Assembly (NCBI GenBank): GCA_024741835.1
Contig: JAENRP010000104.1
Span: 62,001-126,000 of the forward strand
Length of the DNA stretch: 64,000 bases
Direction of reading: 5' to 3'
From: Diplocarpon mali
Taxonomy: Eukaryota > Ascomycota > Leotiomycetes > Helotiales > Drepanopezizaceae
Below are positions 25,201 to 36,253 of the stretch, piece after piece. A program made the translations under genes and the position numbers. The notes under the pieces were generated by a model. The model searched no databases and had not been told where the DNA came from. It saw only the letters and a list, made by a program, of their open reading frames with translations. Numbering within the stretch: position 1 is the first letter of the stretch; every line of letters starts with the position of its first letter.

Positions 25201-25460
25201 TGCTTCTTCTCAGGTTCGCCCGCAATCGATATCGGACCATGAAGAAAAGGGAGCACCAAAGCTATGGTGCAGAGGGGAAACGTCTTGGCATCTTGGGGAT
25301 GACAGAAGTGGATGATGATAAGAGGCGCTGGATATATAATGATGATCAAGAAGCGCTTAGTAAGATGAAGGAGAAAGAGAGGATAGGAAGGGAGAGAGCA
25401 GAGAAAAGCCAGGACTTCGGGAAGATCAGTCGATATGAGATGATCAAGAGGATTTGGTAG
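22300..25460 (+). CDS. TAPT1/Emp65-family ER membrane protein
   Basis: Member of the eukaryotic membrane protein family PF05346 (human TAPT1, yeast Emp65, linked to ER protein quality control and ciliary/ER functions). Exons 22300-24087, 24137-24781 and 24828-25460 (introns 49 and 46 bp) give about 1021 residues. The first about 380 residues are Ser/Pro-rich and look disordered. The family core starts at KFERLLNFLLLPPQ and continues with FGSLACLDAWLYTFTILPLR, hydrophobic segments around GAVIICSCIILMRLD, the signature IYNVTHATALFYQVITLNV, SNQFVEIKSTVFKK, and GSEMVVDWIKHSYISKFN. A last membrane segment (ISTLTMLIFFLGAFFVLLA) precedes a charged tail. The start at 22300 is the first ATG in frame; the N-terminus could be longer if an upstream exon exists. 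Confidence 0.88.
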
Positions 25461-26619
25461 ACATGAGCTGGGTTTGTCTCGCCAGATTGGTAATGATCAA
25501 GTCTGAACATCTTAAACTCAATCAATGTCCGATCACGTGTAAGGGAACACCGCCTTTCTGCAAGACAAATAGCGAAGACTGCAAGAGGCTCTCGAGTATG
25601 ATAACAACCCACAAGGCTTCTTCAGCAGCGTCTGCAACAGTTGTTAAGCTCTTCGGCTGGGAGTTCTTCGTGTAAGCTTCCTGAACTCGTTTTGAAGTTT
25701 TCTGATTAGTTCTTTTACTTTTAGCACCCAGGGCTCCAAAGAGCAAATCGATTCGCAAGAACCCATCTCAGAGCCTCTTCACCAGAGCCAGGTTCTGTCG
25801 TCAAAGAGTTCTCAAAGTATACATTTAATTATATATTTATATATATCTATCGGGGGAATTGAACAGACGGAGAATTTGCATTCGACATCCTGCCAGTATC
25901 GAATCCCATACGGACGTATTGATAAATCGAAACAACATATTGCATACCACATTATAAACAAGCGTGCGCATGCTAATCTAAATCGTCACCTGAACGAAAT
26001 GCTCAAGGATGGAGAGTTGTCAGGCGCCTTGGTCATCGTCGTGGAAAAAAGGGGGCTTGCTTCGGAGAACAAACAGGAGCAATCCTCTATCACGCTACCA
26101 TCGCTCGATACAGAACATGCGGCAATCCGAAAACGGGACAGCAGATACGCAACTAGCTATCTTCCCAAGGGCTACGTGGCTAGTCTCAGCCCATATTTAT
26201 CCTCATTTAAGATAGACATACGGAAGACTTCCAGCACGCGGTCCGCTCATGCCGTCTACCCGGCCACGTGACCGGCATGTTGAACTGTAGCTCCGGGTCA
26301 ATGTACTCGACTTAAACCGGGGCGGGCCAATCAATGGCGCTGCTTGTGCGGATTTCAACGTACCTTCCCTACCTCTGTTGGTATACGAGACGTAATGAGC
26401 CGCTGTCGGTAAGGCCATGGACCCGAAGTGGAGATAGCGTGGTGGGAGAGGCAGGTTTATATATATAAGGACCGTCTCTGCCGTCAATGGGACCTGGGCA
26501 ACACTCTATTACATCTAACGCACACATCCTTCTCATATCAATTCCTGAATCTCAGTCCTCTCGGAAAATCTGCAGGTCACCTTTCAAATCAAAGTCCAGT
26601 CATTCCTCGACACTTCAGG
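25461..26619. other. Intergenic between TAPT1-family gene and dehydratase
   Basis: No recognised gene. The part up to about 25860 is 3' region of the membrane-protein gene with an AT-rich (TATA-like) run at 25825-25850. The last 300 bp are probably the dehydratase promoter and leader; a TATATATAA run is at 26459-26467. Confidence 0.45.
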
Positions 26620-27828
26620 ATGACCGAAAACCTCTGGAGTCGCACGCCTCTCATAGAGTCTCCCTCGCTCTCCACAGCAGCAGGATGGTTCGTGATCTGC
26701 CCTCTTATGTCAAGGATGAACAGCTAACATTTGAATAGCAGAATATTCCTTAAATTAGATAACTTCCAACCTTCCGGCTCTTTCAAGTATCGAGGCATCA
26801 GCCATTTGATGCGAAGCGCTACTCTCGATCGCGACCAGAGCTCCTTCACACAACTTCACTATTACTGTTCATCTGGCGGCAATGCAGGGATTGCATGTGC
26901 CACGGCGGCACGGGTCCTTGGATATCCTGCTACGGTCGTCATCCCGCTCTCGACATCTTCTTTCATGGCCAACAAAATCCGGCAACTCGGTGCTACGGTC
27001 CACCAAGTAGGAGCCAGCTGGCTTGACGCAGATCGGTTTTTAAAAGAGAGCCTGCTATCCAAAGATCCTAATGGCTTCTATGTCCCCCCCTTTGATAATC
27101 CAATCATCTGGGAAGGCGCATCATCGATGTTCGAAGAGGTGTACGAGCAAATGGAAGACGAGGATGGCTTCGACGGTGTCGTGTGTAGCGTTGGCGGTGG
27201 TTCTCTATTCACAGGCATCATGAATGCGATTGAGCGAAACCACACACCTTCTCGAAGACGCCCACAACCCCCGCAGGTTCTAGCTGTGGAGACGCGTGGA
27301 GCTGAAAGTCTGAACGCAAGTCTAATTGAAGGAAAACACATATCACTGCCAAAGATCACCAGCATAGCTACTTCTCTCGGAATCGTCCGTGTTGCATCTC
27401 GGGCCTTTGAATTTGCTCAGAATAGCAATGTGAAGAGTCTCGTGCTGAGCGATGCGGAGGCTGCTATGGGGTCCGTTCGGTTCGCCGAGGATGAGGATCT
27501 TCTCATTGAGGTTTCGTGTGGGGTCAGTCTTGCTGCAGTCTACAATGGCGAGCTGCGAAAAGCTATGGGGAGAGATGTAAGTGATGAAGAGTGGCGGAAA
27601 AGGAAGATCGTCGTCGCGATTTGTGGTGGAAGCGACGTCACGCCCGGGCTTCTGGAGAAATATAGACAGAAGTACAGTGTCGAAGGGGCGAACGTGATGG
27701 CCCGGAAAAGCGAGGAGGTGGCTTCCATAGACAGCCTCGCAAGTCGGAGGTGTAGTGTCGGGGTCGATACGTTGAACGAGAAAGTCGAGTCCATGTTTAG
27801 CTACAGGACCTACGATGTTTCCTGCTGA
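26620..27828 (+). CDS. PLP-dependent L-serine/threonine dehydratase (catabolic)
   Basis: Converts L-serine (and threonine) to pyruvate (2-oxobutyrate) and ammonia; fold-type II PLP enzyme like yeast Cha1 and animal SDH. Exons 26620-26687 and 26739-27828 (51-bp intron, TAG acceptor) give about 385 residues. Motifs: SGSFKYRG with the Schiff-base Lys39, the phosphate- or substrate-side SSGGNAGIA, the glycine-rich SVGGGSLFTGI, and AICGGSDVTPG near the C-terminus. Length fits the short catabolic type without the ACT regulatory domain of biosynthetic Ilv1. Lies tail to tail with a Zn2Cys6 regulator 204 bp away. The splice restores a TGC codon at the exon junction; no breaks are seen. Confidence 0.9.
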
Positions 27829-28032
27829 TGAAGAAATCAGAGCCTTCACATCGGTTTTGGCTCAGTACAGCGATATTTGCAATTTCCTCTGGGGCATGGA
27901 ATATTTACTTGCGAAATCTGCTCGTTTGTGTAAAATGATTTCGAAGCTTTGTACAGACAGTATTCGAAACACGTATACGAGCTTGAATATCGCAATTTGT
28001 TGTAGTATGATATGCATGCTACCTGATTGCGT

Positions 28033-30611
28033 TCAAGAAACTTCGTTATGGAAATAGGTAGAGCCCGGGGCTCCAAATAGAGTCCAATCATCGATCGTAA
28101 ATGCCCAATCCTCCGGTATTTGATCGAACAGTGACAAATTTGGCTGTCCTATCATCGCCTGATGTTCCTGAGTATTTGACAGGTCAATAGGTGCTAAGTG
28201 AGGGTTGCCGGGCACCGAAGTCCTATCAGATGGCTGTGAGCTTCCGAGACTGTTCGACATTCCTGTTTGCCGCTCAGAGTGGGCAATGGATCGCTCATCA
28301 CGTCCCAGCTCGGTCTGATCTGTTGTGAAGGTACTTCTTTCGGGAGATTTCCCGCTCAGCGCTGACATCGAAGCATAATCAAAGACCTTCCACATAAGCT
28401 CTGCATCCGCTCCCGCGAGGCCGACTCTCTCGCTCTCAACAGCTGGTAAGATACCGTCGTAGTCGTCCTGTGAATAATATAGTGTGTGCCGATTTCGCAG
28501 CCTGTTGGCCAATTCTTCGACGATGGCAAGCTAGCATTCATATCGTCAGCTGCGAAACAGTGGCAGTCCTCCGGAGCGTTACCAATTTCTGGATGCTGGT
28601 CCAATACTTGGACAGTTTTTTGAGGTAGCGCACAGCACTTGCAAAGCTAAGTCGGGCTGCTGCCGCAATATCCGAGTGCTTACTCAAAGTGTGCTCAAGC
28701 TGAATAGTCGCAGCGATTGCGGTAAGATACCCGATAAATGGGTCGTGGAGCATCATGCCAGCTTCATCCATTTCGTCCAGAAATCTGATGATCCACCGGG
28801 AGTGTATGAGCGAGCTTTTGTAAGACTTTTGGAGAAAACTTGGCGGAACTTTTCGTATGACGTGCTGCAGTTTGATGAACATTATGAAAGGGTGATGCCT
28901 GTAGTATGTCAGATTCTCTCCGAGAACATGCTCAGAGAATAGCATACACGCAGCATTGTATCGACATGTACGTCAACTGGAAGCAGAGCCAAGAAGCAAA
29001 ATATGGACGGAGATGGGGCTCCTGTATAGCTCGTCGAGGAAAATTTACCTCTCGGTAACGGTGGGTCGAGAATTCTGTAGTATATATTAGCTTTCAAGTA
29101 TGTTTCAACCTTCATGGTGTTTTACCTGGCTCAAAATCCGCGAATCGGTATTCGATTGTGGCAAGTTCTGATCCCGGTTGCCAAGGGGGAGTAGTGCAGT
29201 TGTTTGCTGTCTCGAAAACATACCTAATAACGTCATCCCACATCGCGTAGATCCCGACCAAGAGAGCTGAGAGGTCTTGGTCGCTAGGCAAAATGTCGAT
29301 TTTCAATGCAATATCGGCATCAATGTTTCGAAGCGCTGGATTTAACGATAGGGCTCCCTCCCACTTTGGTTTTCGTAGTCTGAATTCTTGGTAGGGTAGA
29401 GATGGCGAGACAAGACGAGTGATACTAAAGGTCCTATCAAGCATGAACAGAGTCCAAGTACATCGCACAACCTCTTCACTTCTGTCATCCTTCGATGAAG
29501 GATTGGTAAGATATCCTAGAGATTGAGTTATACGAACGCCAAGACATATCTGAGTATGAGCCCTCTGGACTCTCCCGTCTGTCAACAGTTATCTATCCGC
29601 GTGAACGACATGGAAATACTATAAAATCAATCATACCTGCAAAATCGACCTGTGCCAGCAGACAGAGCCCTTGTAGGTATGGAAGGCTTGTATCCCCCTC
29701 ACTATACAGATTGACAAGTTCTTTCCAGGACTTCTCTGTCAAGGCACCAATCCAGTTGTTGAGCTTCGATCGATCAGACCAAAAAGGATGAGACGAACAA
29801 CGAATGCTTAGAGCAAGCATGGGATTCAGCACCACGGGATGTAGTGTATGACTGAGCCGAAGCGAAGCTTGCTGGCACATGAGATTATAAGGTTGCGCGT
29901 GAAAGCACATAAAGTAGGTCTTGATCCCATCATCAACCACATCAGAAGCTAGCCCTTCGACTCCATAGTTTCTGCCTGTGTTAGCTATGACTTCCAACCC
30001 TGGCCATGATAGATAGCTCTTACGTTGCCTGAACAGGCCGAGGAGACGAGTGGTGCTGTGGGAGAGATTGATCTCGATAGGCTTTCCTATTCTCAACATC
30101 CTGAGAGGAGTCCTGCGAACTGCACAAGACATCTGTAACAGGACGGTGAGAGTTATTCAGGGCGGGAGTGGCGTGTCTAGTCCGAATGAGAGATTGCTTT
30201 CAAAGACAGGATTCGCTTACTTCATCGAAGCAGCCAGCTCTTCCAACCTCTGCTCTATTGTTCCAAATCTCTTCGAGACCTGGCAAGATTCAGCCCTTGT
30301 ACATTGGAAACACCCAGCATTTCTCACCTCGCCGGCCACTGTATTGTCACGTGTAGGTTCATCAGACCTCTTTCGTTTGCGGCCTTCCGGCTCTACAGCT
30401 TTGTATATACATTTCTGCTGCAGCCTACTGCATGTGGAACAATCTGGTCTCTCACCAGGGCATTTGGATTTTTTGCGTCTAACACTATCAGCATTTCAAT
30501 GCGGCTGGTTGGATCAGGGACTCGGAATCGGTACCGGCAGTTTTGACAAGCTTGCCTTATTCGCCCAGCAGGGCTGGCTCGCGGGTCGGAATCTTGCTGA
30601 GCTTCGGCCAT
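28033..30611 (-). CDS. Zn(II)2Cys6 fungal-specific transcription factor
   Basis: Nuclear DNA-binding regulator. The ATG at 30611 starts a short arm; an intron inside the zinc cluster joins ACQNCR to RKKSKCPGERPDC and onward, giving a perfect CX2CX6CX6CX2CX6C cluster followed by a basic KRKRS stretch. A linker with EQRLEELAASM may be a short coiled coil. The fungal-specific trans domain (PF04082-type) follows: LPYLQGLCLLA, LGVRITQSLGY, VVRCTWTLFMLDR and EFRLRKP. The C-terminal part includes QCCVHHPFIMFIKLQ (49-bp intron at 28899-28947) and an acidic, aromatic tail (PEDWAFTIDDWTLFG), a possible activation segment, before the stop at 28033. About eight or nine introns are needed. Total roughly 720 residues. 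It may control the neighbouring dehydratase, but that is inference. Confidence 0.88.
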
Positions 30612-30807
30612 AGCTCAACGTGGATGTAAAATTATGAAATATTCCCATGTTGATGGCATCATGCCGGTTGATATGCTATCGGGTTGAATTTTGAGTGGAG
30701 CAACTTTAGAGGATTTAGCGAGTTCGTGACGCTACGCTCAGACGGCGAGGGCCTATACTGCAGAGATGTCCTATGATTTCGCCCCACGACTCCTTTTTTT
30801 TTCATTG

Positions 30808-31100
30808 TGCCATATCATTTCTAAAAAATATAGTCCAAGCGTGAAACATAATAATCGGATTAGATTGATGGAGAAAGCGGTATAAAAACTCCTTGAATTC
30901 AGTATTTATCTTACTATACTTACAAGGGACCCTGATTCGTCGATAGCTATTCGCTATAGGTCTCGGGCAGCTATATTCTCGAGGAGGCGCATAGGCAAAT
31001 AAAGTCCGCCTTAAGTTCCCTATTCTAGGATAAGCACTCCTCACCAACAGCGGCTATTTGTTAATTATCAAGCGTCTTACTAGTTAGCAGCGGCTATCGA
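30808..31100 (+). repeat. Dispersed repeat copy 2
   Basis: Second copy of the repeat at 11659-11980, same orientation, with many substitutions. It starts about 200 bp upstream of the Zn2Cys6 gene's start codon. It may be a solo LTR (TGCCATAT start) but no target duplication could be fixed. Confidence 0.65.
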
Positions 31101-31871
31101 TCACAACCCTCCTTATCGACTTCAGCTTTCGAAGAAAATCTTCGAAGCTGCGAGGCTTGGAAACATATCCTTTCCTCTATTCCTTCTCCTTCTATACTAT
31201 AACTCGCTTTATTACCCTTTATATTCACCATTAAGCTATTCCTTTAGTTGTAAGTGTATACATGAACAATTTCATCGTATATAAGTAGAGAGTATTTGTA
31301 ACAAAGGTAATAGAAAAAAAATGTTCAGAAGCTTTCGCAAAGTTCTAGCTTTATTGACTCGGGATTTGGTGTTTCGCAGTCATTAGGACTCAATCTCGGC
31401 TCTGCAGACTGTTTAAGACGAATCTAAAGAATTTGCAGGTTCGTAGAAGGCACCGCGTACAGGTGTGGAGTCGTCGTCTGCCTGCCACCAGGTTATTTTC
31501 TTTGCAAACGGCTCATCCCTCTATTATGGCCCTGGAATGAGTTGGTCTGCCGCCAATATGTCCTCAACAAACCTGGAATATTCCCGTTTGGCCAGGTTGA
31601 TTTCATGCTATAGAAAACTAAGACACGCCTTTGACCATCGATTATTATCTCATCCTCGCCGAGAAGCCGTCCTAATTGCAAAATCGACTTTAGACGGCAA
31701 CTTGGCTCATTCCAGTCTTTCCAAAAAAAAAGATACAATTTTTTGCTAAAATAGTGGCTGATATCGTCATCAGAGCACTATGATACAGCAGTGGGGTGTT
31801 GATAAGCTCGAGGTAACTTCTCACAGACTGTCGTGCCGTGATATTGAATCTGCTGATATCAAGCTCGATTT
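31101..31871. other. AT-rich intergenic, nothing recognised
   Basis: Contains a 10-bp inverted repeat, TTTCGAAGAA-type (about 31128-31147), and AT-rich runs. Short frames at 31465-31749 are on both strands and have no family match. Confidence 0.4.
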
Positions 31872-32861
31872 ATGGTCTCCACAATATTCATACCACGAGC
31901 AGCATTCCACCCGAAGCAAAATGTAAGTTTTGAAATCGGTAACCTCTTCGGAATTAAGGGCATTGTCGCTGTTATTACGGGAGGTCGGAGTGGCCTTGGA
32001 CTCTACGTTGCGAAAGCGCTCGATGTCAATTGAGCAAAAGCAGTCTACATTGTTGGCCGTCGCAAGGAGAGCCTAGAGAAAGCAGCAGCCGAAGCGGGTA
32101 ACGGTTCTATTATTGCTGTCCAGGGAGACGTCAAATCAAAAGAATCCCTTGAAGCCGTCGCCGAGGGCATGAAAAAAGAGCAGGGCTCCATCAACGTTCT
32201 CTTTGCCAATAGCGGAGTCATTGGAGTTTCCATCTCCGACTAGCTTCCCAAGGATCATCAACCAACAATCAAAGAGTTCAAGGAAGCCGTGTGGGGACCT
32301 AGTGTCGAGGAATTCACCCATGCTTACCACGTCAATGTGTCTGGTGTCTTCTACACGGCATTGCCGTTCCTAGAGCTGCTGGACGAAGGCAACAAGCAGG
32401 GAGACGTGGAGCAGAAATTCAATATCATCGTCACAACATCTATTGCTGGGTTCTCTCGCAAGCTTAGTGCTGGCTTTGCCTACTCTACTTCTAAGGCAAG
32501 AACGACGCATCTTGTGAAAATGCTTGCCACTTAATTCACGCCTAACAAGATCCGCGTGAATGGAATCACTTCGGGCTTATTCCCCTCTGAGACGACGGAA
32601 AAGCAGCTTTTTCGGCGGGAAAGGATGCGAAAAATATAAGGAGATATTTTAAAAGATCTTTGTTCATTGGAGAGAAGTGGCACAGAGGAGGATATCGCAG
32701 GTACAGCACTGTATCTGATGGGTAGAGGTGGTGCTTACCTCAGTGGAAACGTGATAGTTCCAGATTGTGGAAGGCTGGGAGAAATGCCCACTGTATACTG
32801 GAGAGAGTATGAAAAGAGGGTGGATCAGACTAGAAAACGTATCTTGCCCTGGAAAGTCTAG
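31872..32861 (+). pseudogene. Short-chain dehydrogenase/reductase pseudogene
   Basis: One frame from ATG 31872 to TAG 32861 (330 codons) reads as a classical SDR but contains four internal stops: TGA 32031, TAG 32241, TAA 32532 and TAA 32637. No frameshift is needed. Cofactor motif VITGGRSGLGL, NSGV in place of NNAG, the catalytic SI..., FAYSTSKA (YxxxK), and C-terminal GTALYLMGRGGAYLSGNVI are all present. Only nonsense changes separate it from a normal enzyme, which argues for recent loss by point mutation. An unusual alternative is translational readthrough or assembly error. Confidence 0.82.
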
Positions 32862-33327
32862 GTGATCAGACCATGAGAGGGACCTGGGAGTCATCCAGCC
32901 GAGTGCTTTGAATGATCCGAACCATTGCGTGGGAATCCATGAACGACGCGAGATTTTGATCAGCACTTCGAAAGGACATGATCATGCGTATCTGTACTTT
33001 TCTGCGACTACAATGCATGAGTCCTCTTGGGGTACCCGAATAAACGTAACATCAAGGCTCCGCAGATCTGAATCATAGACCCACGTCGATGCCAAGACGC
33101 TGTTCTATCATTACTAATGTCAGCAGTATCCGTATCCTGACTACTTACTTCGCACCAATACCGCATACCTGGAGGTAAACTAAGACGATGTGCCTCCCGA
33201 TATGCGATTCTCTCACTCTTCAGCCAAAGGATACTCCTCGTCGGAAGCAGCCTCCCTGAGAGCAAGCCCAGCAAGGGTCGCAGGCTCCAAGCCCATTTTT
33301 TGAAGAGACGCCGTCACGAAGCGCAAG
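32862..33327. other. Intergenic
   Basis: No gene recognised; presumably holds the promoter of the downstream flavoprotein gene. Confidence 0.45.
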
Positions 33328-35160
33328 ATGGCCTTTCAGGAGGCAGATGCCCAATGGCACGCAGGAGAAGAGGAGATGCATAGACTGCTACGTGTGCCAC
33401 ACATGGACAATCCAACCCAGCCCGGTCTTCCACAGCGTTGGGCTTCGAACATCCTCTTCCGATCGCCGCTGATTGCCCTCGGAACCATCGACGCAGACGG
33501 CAGGATATGGACGACTGTCTGGGGCGGGGAAGCGGGCTTCTCGAGAGCGATCGCACAGGATATCATTGGAGTGAAATCAACGGTTGATAGGCAGCATGAC
33601 CCTGTGCTTCAAGCGCTACTCGGAGGTAAAGCCGATGGGGAAGTAGTCCGGGGCGAAGGCACGGGTAAGATGATTAGTGGTCTATCTATAAACCTGGAGT
33701 CTAGGAGTAGAGTGAAGCTTTATGGGAGAATGGCTGCTGGGGCCCTGGTGACGGCTGAGGAAGGCGTCGGAGAAGTTCAGTTGGTTATCAGGATTGAGCA
33801 GAGCTTAGGTGACTAGCCGTCTTATTACACGGAGCAGGACTGATGCCGAGTAGGGAATTGCCCCAAGTATCTGAACAAGAAGCATATTCTACCTCACAAA
33901 CCACATCCCAAGCTGGTCTCGAAGGACTTGCCATTGCCACCAGGCGCTGTTAGTCTTCTAGCGAATTCTGACCTCTTCTTCATCTCATCGTCGAACCATG
34001 AGACAGATATGGATAATAACCACAGAGGCGGCCCGCCTGGCTTTGTCCGGATACTCTCAAACGTTCAAGATGATGTGAGTCTTGTTTATCCTGAATATTC
34101 AGGGAACAGGCTGTACCAAACTCTGGGAAATCTCCGAGTTACCCCTCAGGCTGGCTTGGTGTTTCCAGACTTTACGAGCGGGAATGTTCTCTATATTTCT
34201 GGAAAGACCGAGATTCTTGTTGGTCAAGCTGCTACAGACTTGATAGCCCGTACAAATCTTGCAGTCAAAATCACCGTTGAGGCAGCGCGGTTTGTCTCGG
34301 ATGGGCTTGCGTTTAGAGGGCATCAAGGCGAATTCTCTCCTTACAATCCCCCTGTACGGCATCTAACCATTGAAAAGTCGAAGGGTACCATAGGCGAGGT
34401 CAAGCAGATTGCCGCCAGGCTGATCGATAGGGAGATCATCAGCCCAACCATTGCGAGATTCCGTTTTCAAATCACGGGCCCGGCCAGAGGAATCCAATGG
34501 AAGCCCGGGCAGTACGTTGCTCTGAGCTTCCAGGACGAGCTAGATATTGGATACTCACACATGCGCGATGACGACCCGAGGAGTCTCAATGATGATTTTC
34601 TCCGTACATTTACCGTCTCTTCACGTCAGGATTCCTTGGACGGCCGTGGTCTGTTCGAGCTCATGATCCGAAAGCTTGGCGTGGTTTCCGATCACCTCTT
34701 CAAAGTGAACCTCCGGTCAGGTCTCGAGGTCCCATTGCGAGGCTTTGGTGGCGAGTTCTTCGTAGAGCAGGACGAGGGCGAGAGTGTCGCTTTTGTTGCC
34801 GGCGGGCTTGGCATCACGCCTCTTCTGCCCACGCTCCCGGATCTCGACCTGCGGAGGCTGCACTTGTTTTGGGCCGTCCGAGCGGCCGATGTGCGTCTGC
34901 TTGTTGATACGATGGAGAGGTTCCCGGGGCTTGCAAAGTCCGCCAAACTATTCGTCACTGGTGAGATCAGCCATGATTCGGACGAGTGGAAGGGGCTCGT
35001 TGCGTCGGGAGCAACAGTCGAGATGCGGCGTCTAGCGGCAGGGGATCTCACGGCGAGTCCTGCATGCAGATGGTACTTGTGCACTGGGACTGCATTCCGA
35101 GATTCATTGCTCAACTGCTTGCAGGGACAGGAGGTGCTCTACGAGGATTTCAATTACTAA
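33328..35160 (+). CDS. PNPOx-like/ferredoxin-reductase fusion oxidoreductase
   Basis: Two flavin modules in one chain. Exons 33328-33808 and 33854-35160 (45-bp intron) give about 595 residues. The first about 290 residues are a pyridoxamine-phosphate-oxidase-like split barrel (FRSPLIALGTIDADGRIW, EQSLGNCPKY at the splice junction, FPDFTSGNVLYISGKTEIL). The second half is an FNR-type reductase: WKPGQYVALSF and RTFTVSS for FAD, VAGGLGITPLLPTL for NAD(P), and a C-terminal LCTGTAFRDSL. There is no C-terminal 2Fe-2S domain; the chain ends at YEDFNY. The start is the only ATG near the conserved ...QWHAGEEEMHRLL segment. Substrate unknown; NAD(P)H-to-FMN electron transfer within the chain is inference from the domain order. 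Confidence 0.85.
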
Positions 35161-35669
35161 GCATATAAATTCACATAGTCTACCAGCATCTGCTGTGTGC
35201 TTTATGGCTTTCGCCGACGTGGGATGTCCCCGACGCGATGAGCACACTGTATCATCGAGGCCGAATCCCTCGATGTCCTAGGACTGGGAAATCTCGAGTC
35301 TTCTTGTCGATACTGATCTGGAATGGTGCCTACCAGTCTACACTTGTATCCCGTCATGTCCTAGGTCCGAGCCCACCGTCATCTGTTCTTCCAACACCGG
35401 ACACGCTTTCAAGCCAAAGCCCCCTTCAACGCGTCCACCAGGAAGGGGAATCGTATCTCTCTTCCCGTCGGAATGAAGTGATCAAGGGTCACGTGCGGGG
35501 CAGAGGAGGAGAGTGAATCTCGAGGAAAGCAGTTCTCAGGCATACGTGACAGCCTTGGCATAGGCTGCCCTCGAGTTCTTGGTCTTCTTATTCTCTCTCT
35601 CTCTCTCTCTCTCCCTCTCCCCCTCTCCCCCTCTCCCTCTCATCAACAGTACAACCAAGAACCAAAAGC
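35161..35669. other. Intergenic with CT microsatellite
   Basis: No gene recognised. A polypyrimidine (TC)n/(CCCTCT)n tract runs from about 35591 to 35642. Confidence 0.55.
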
Positions 35670-36190
35670 TCTTTCAGTGTGCACACCTTGTGAAACCAAC
35701 ACTTCCATCGGCAAAAACGGATGTGGCATCCCTTTCATGATCTCCAGGTCAACCTTGACCGCCGCCGATGGCCACTCTGTTCAGGTCGAGTGGGAGCGGA
35801 TCACTGGCTGGGGAGTGCAGCCAGAGCAGGGCTTCCGCGGAGTCGTGGACGGCTGCTGGTCAGGGGCCTTCGGGGGCGAGTGTATTGATCTTCAGCCCTG
35901 TTCTTCTTCTCTCCTGTTCTGATTTTTCCTTTTCCTACGACACGCTTCTCACTCCACATGGGAGGCTGATGGCTGGCGGTTGACAAGGGAGAGCAAACCT
36001 GGCATCCGCGGAAATCACCACACGGCGCGCCCCCGGGCACAGGTTCGTGCCGACCTCGTTCTCCGGCTCGATGTTGCCCAGCACCCAGGCGCCACCGTGC
36101 AAGGAGAGCACGGCGGGCCAGCTCCTCGGGGCTGAATCGCCGGACCAGCACGTCTGGGCCGGGCGTGTCCCGCCGCCTTGTGTGGCGATC
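35670..36190 (-). pseudogene. Alpha/beta-hydrolase fold-3 pseudogene with internal deletion
   Basis: Minus-strand pieces match esterase/lipase family PF07859. GPDVLVRRFSPEEL, after a frame shift PAVLSLHGGAWVLGNIEPEN (HGG oxyanion motif at 36091-36099), then PGARRVVISADA and an intron-like gap, VHDSAEALLWLHSPASD, and LNRVAIGGGQG, where GGGSAGG with the nucleophile Ser would be expected. There the sequence jumps to IMKGMPHPFLPMEVLVSQG, the family's C-terminal His region (about 35700-35750). The region between, including the catalytic Ser and Asp, is gone. GC-rich and therefore not RIP-mutated. Confidence 0.72.
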
Positions 36191-36213
36191 CTCGGTTTTG
36201 CCCACGGCCGGCT

Positions 36214-36253
36214 TTTTATATATATATATATATATTTGTGTGTGTGTGTGTGT
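36214..36253. repeat. (TA)n/(TG)n microsatellite
   Basis: About ten TA units followed directly by about eight TG units, downstream (in minus-strand sense, upstream) of the hydrolase pseudogene. Confidence 0.9.

Noticed and set aside
25876..26271. 131-codon plus-strand frame before the dehydratase
   Set aside because: Non-ATG-rich, no domain, overlaps another frame; more likely intergenic.
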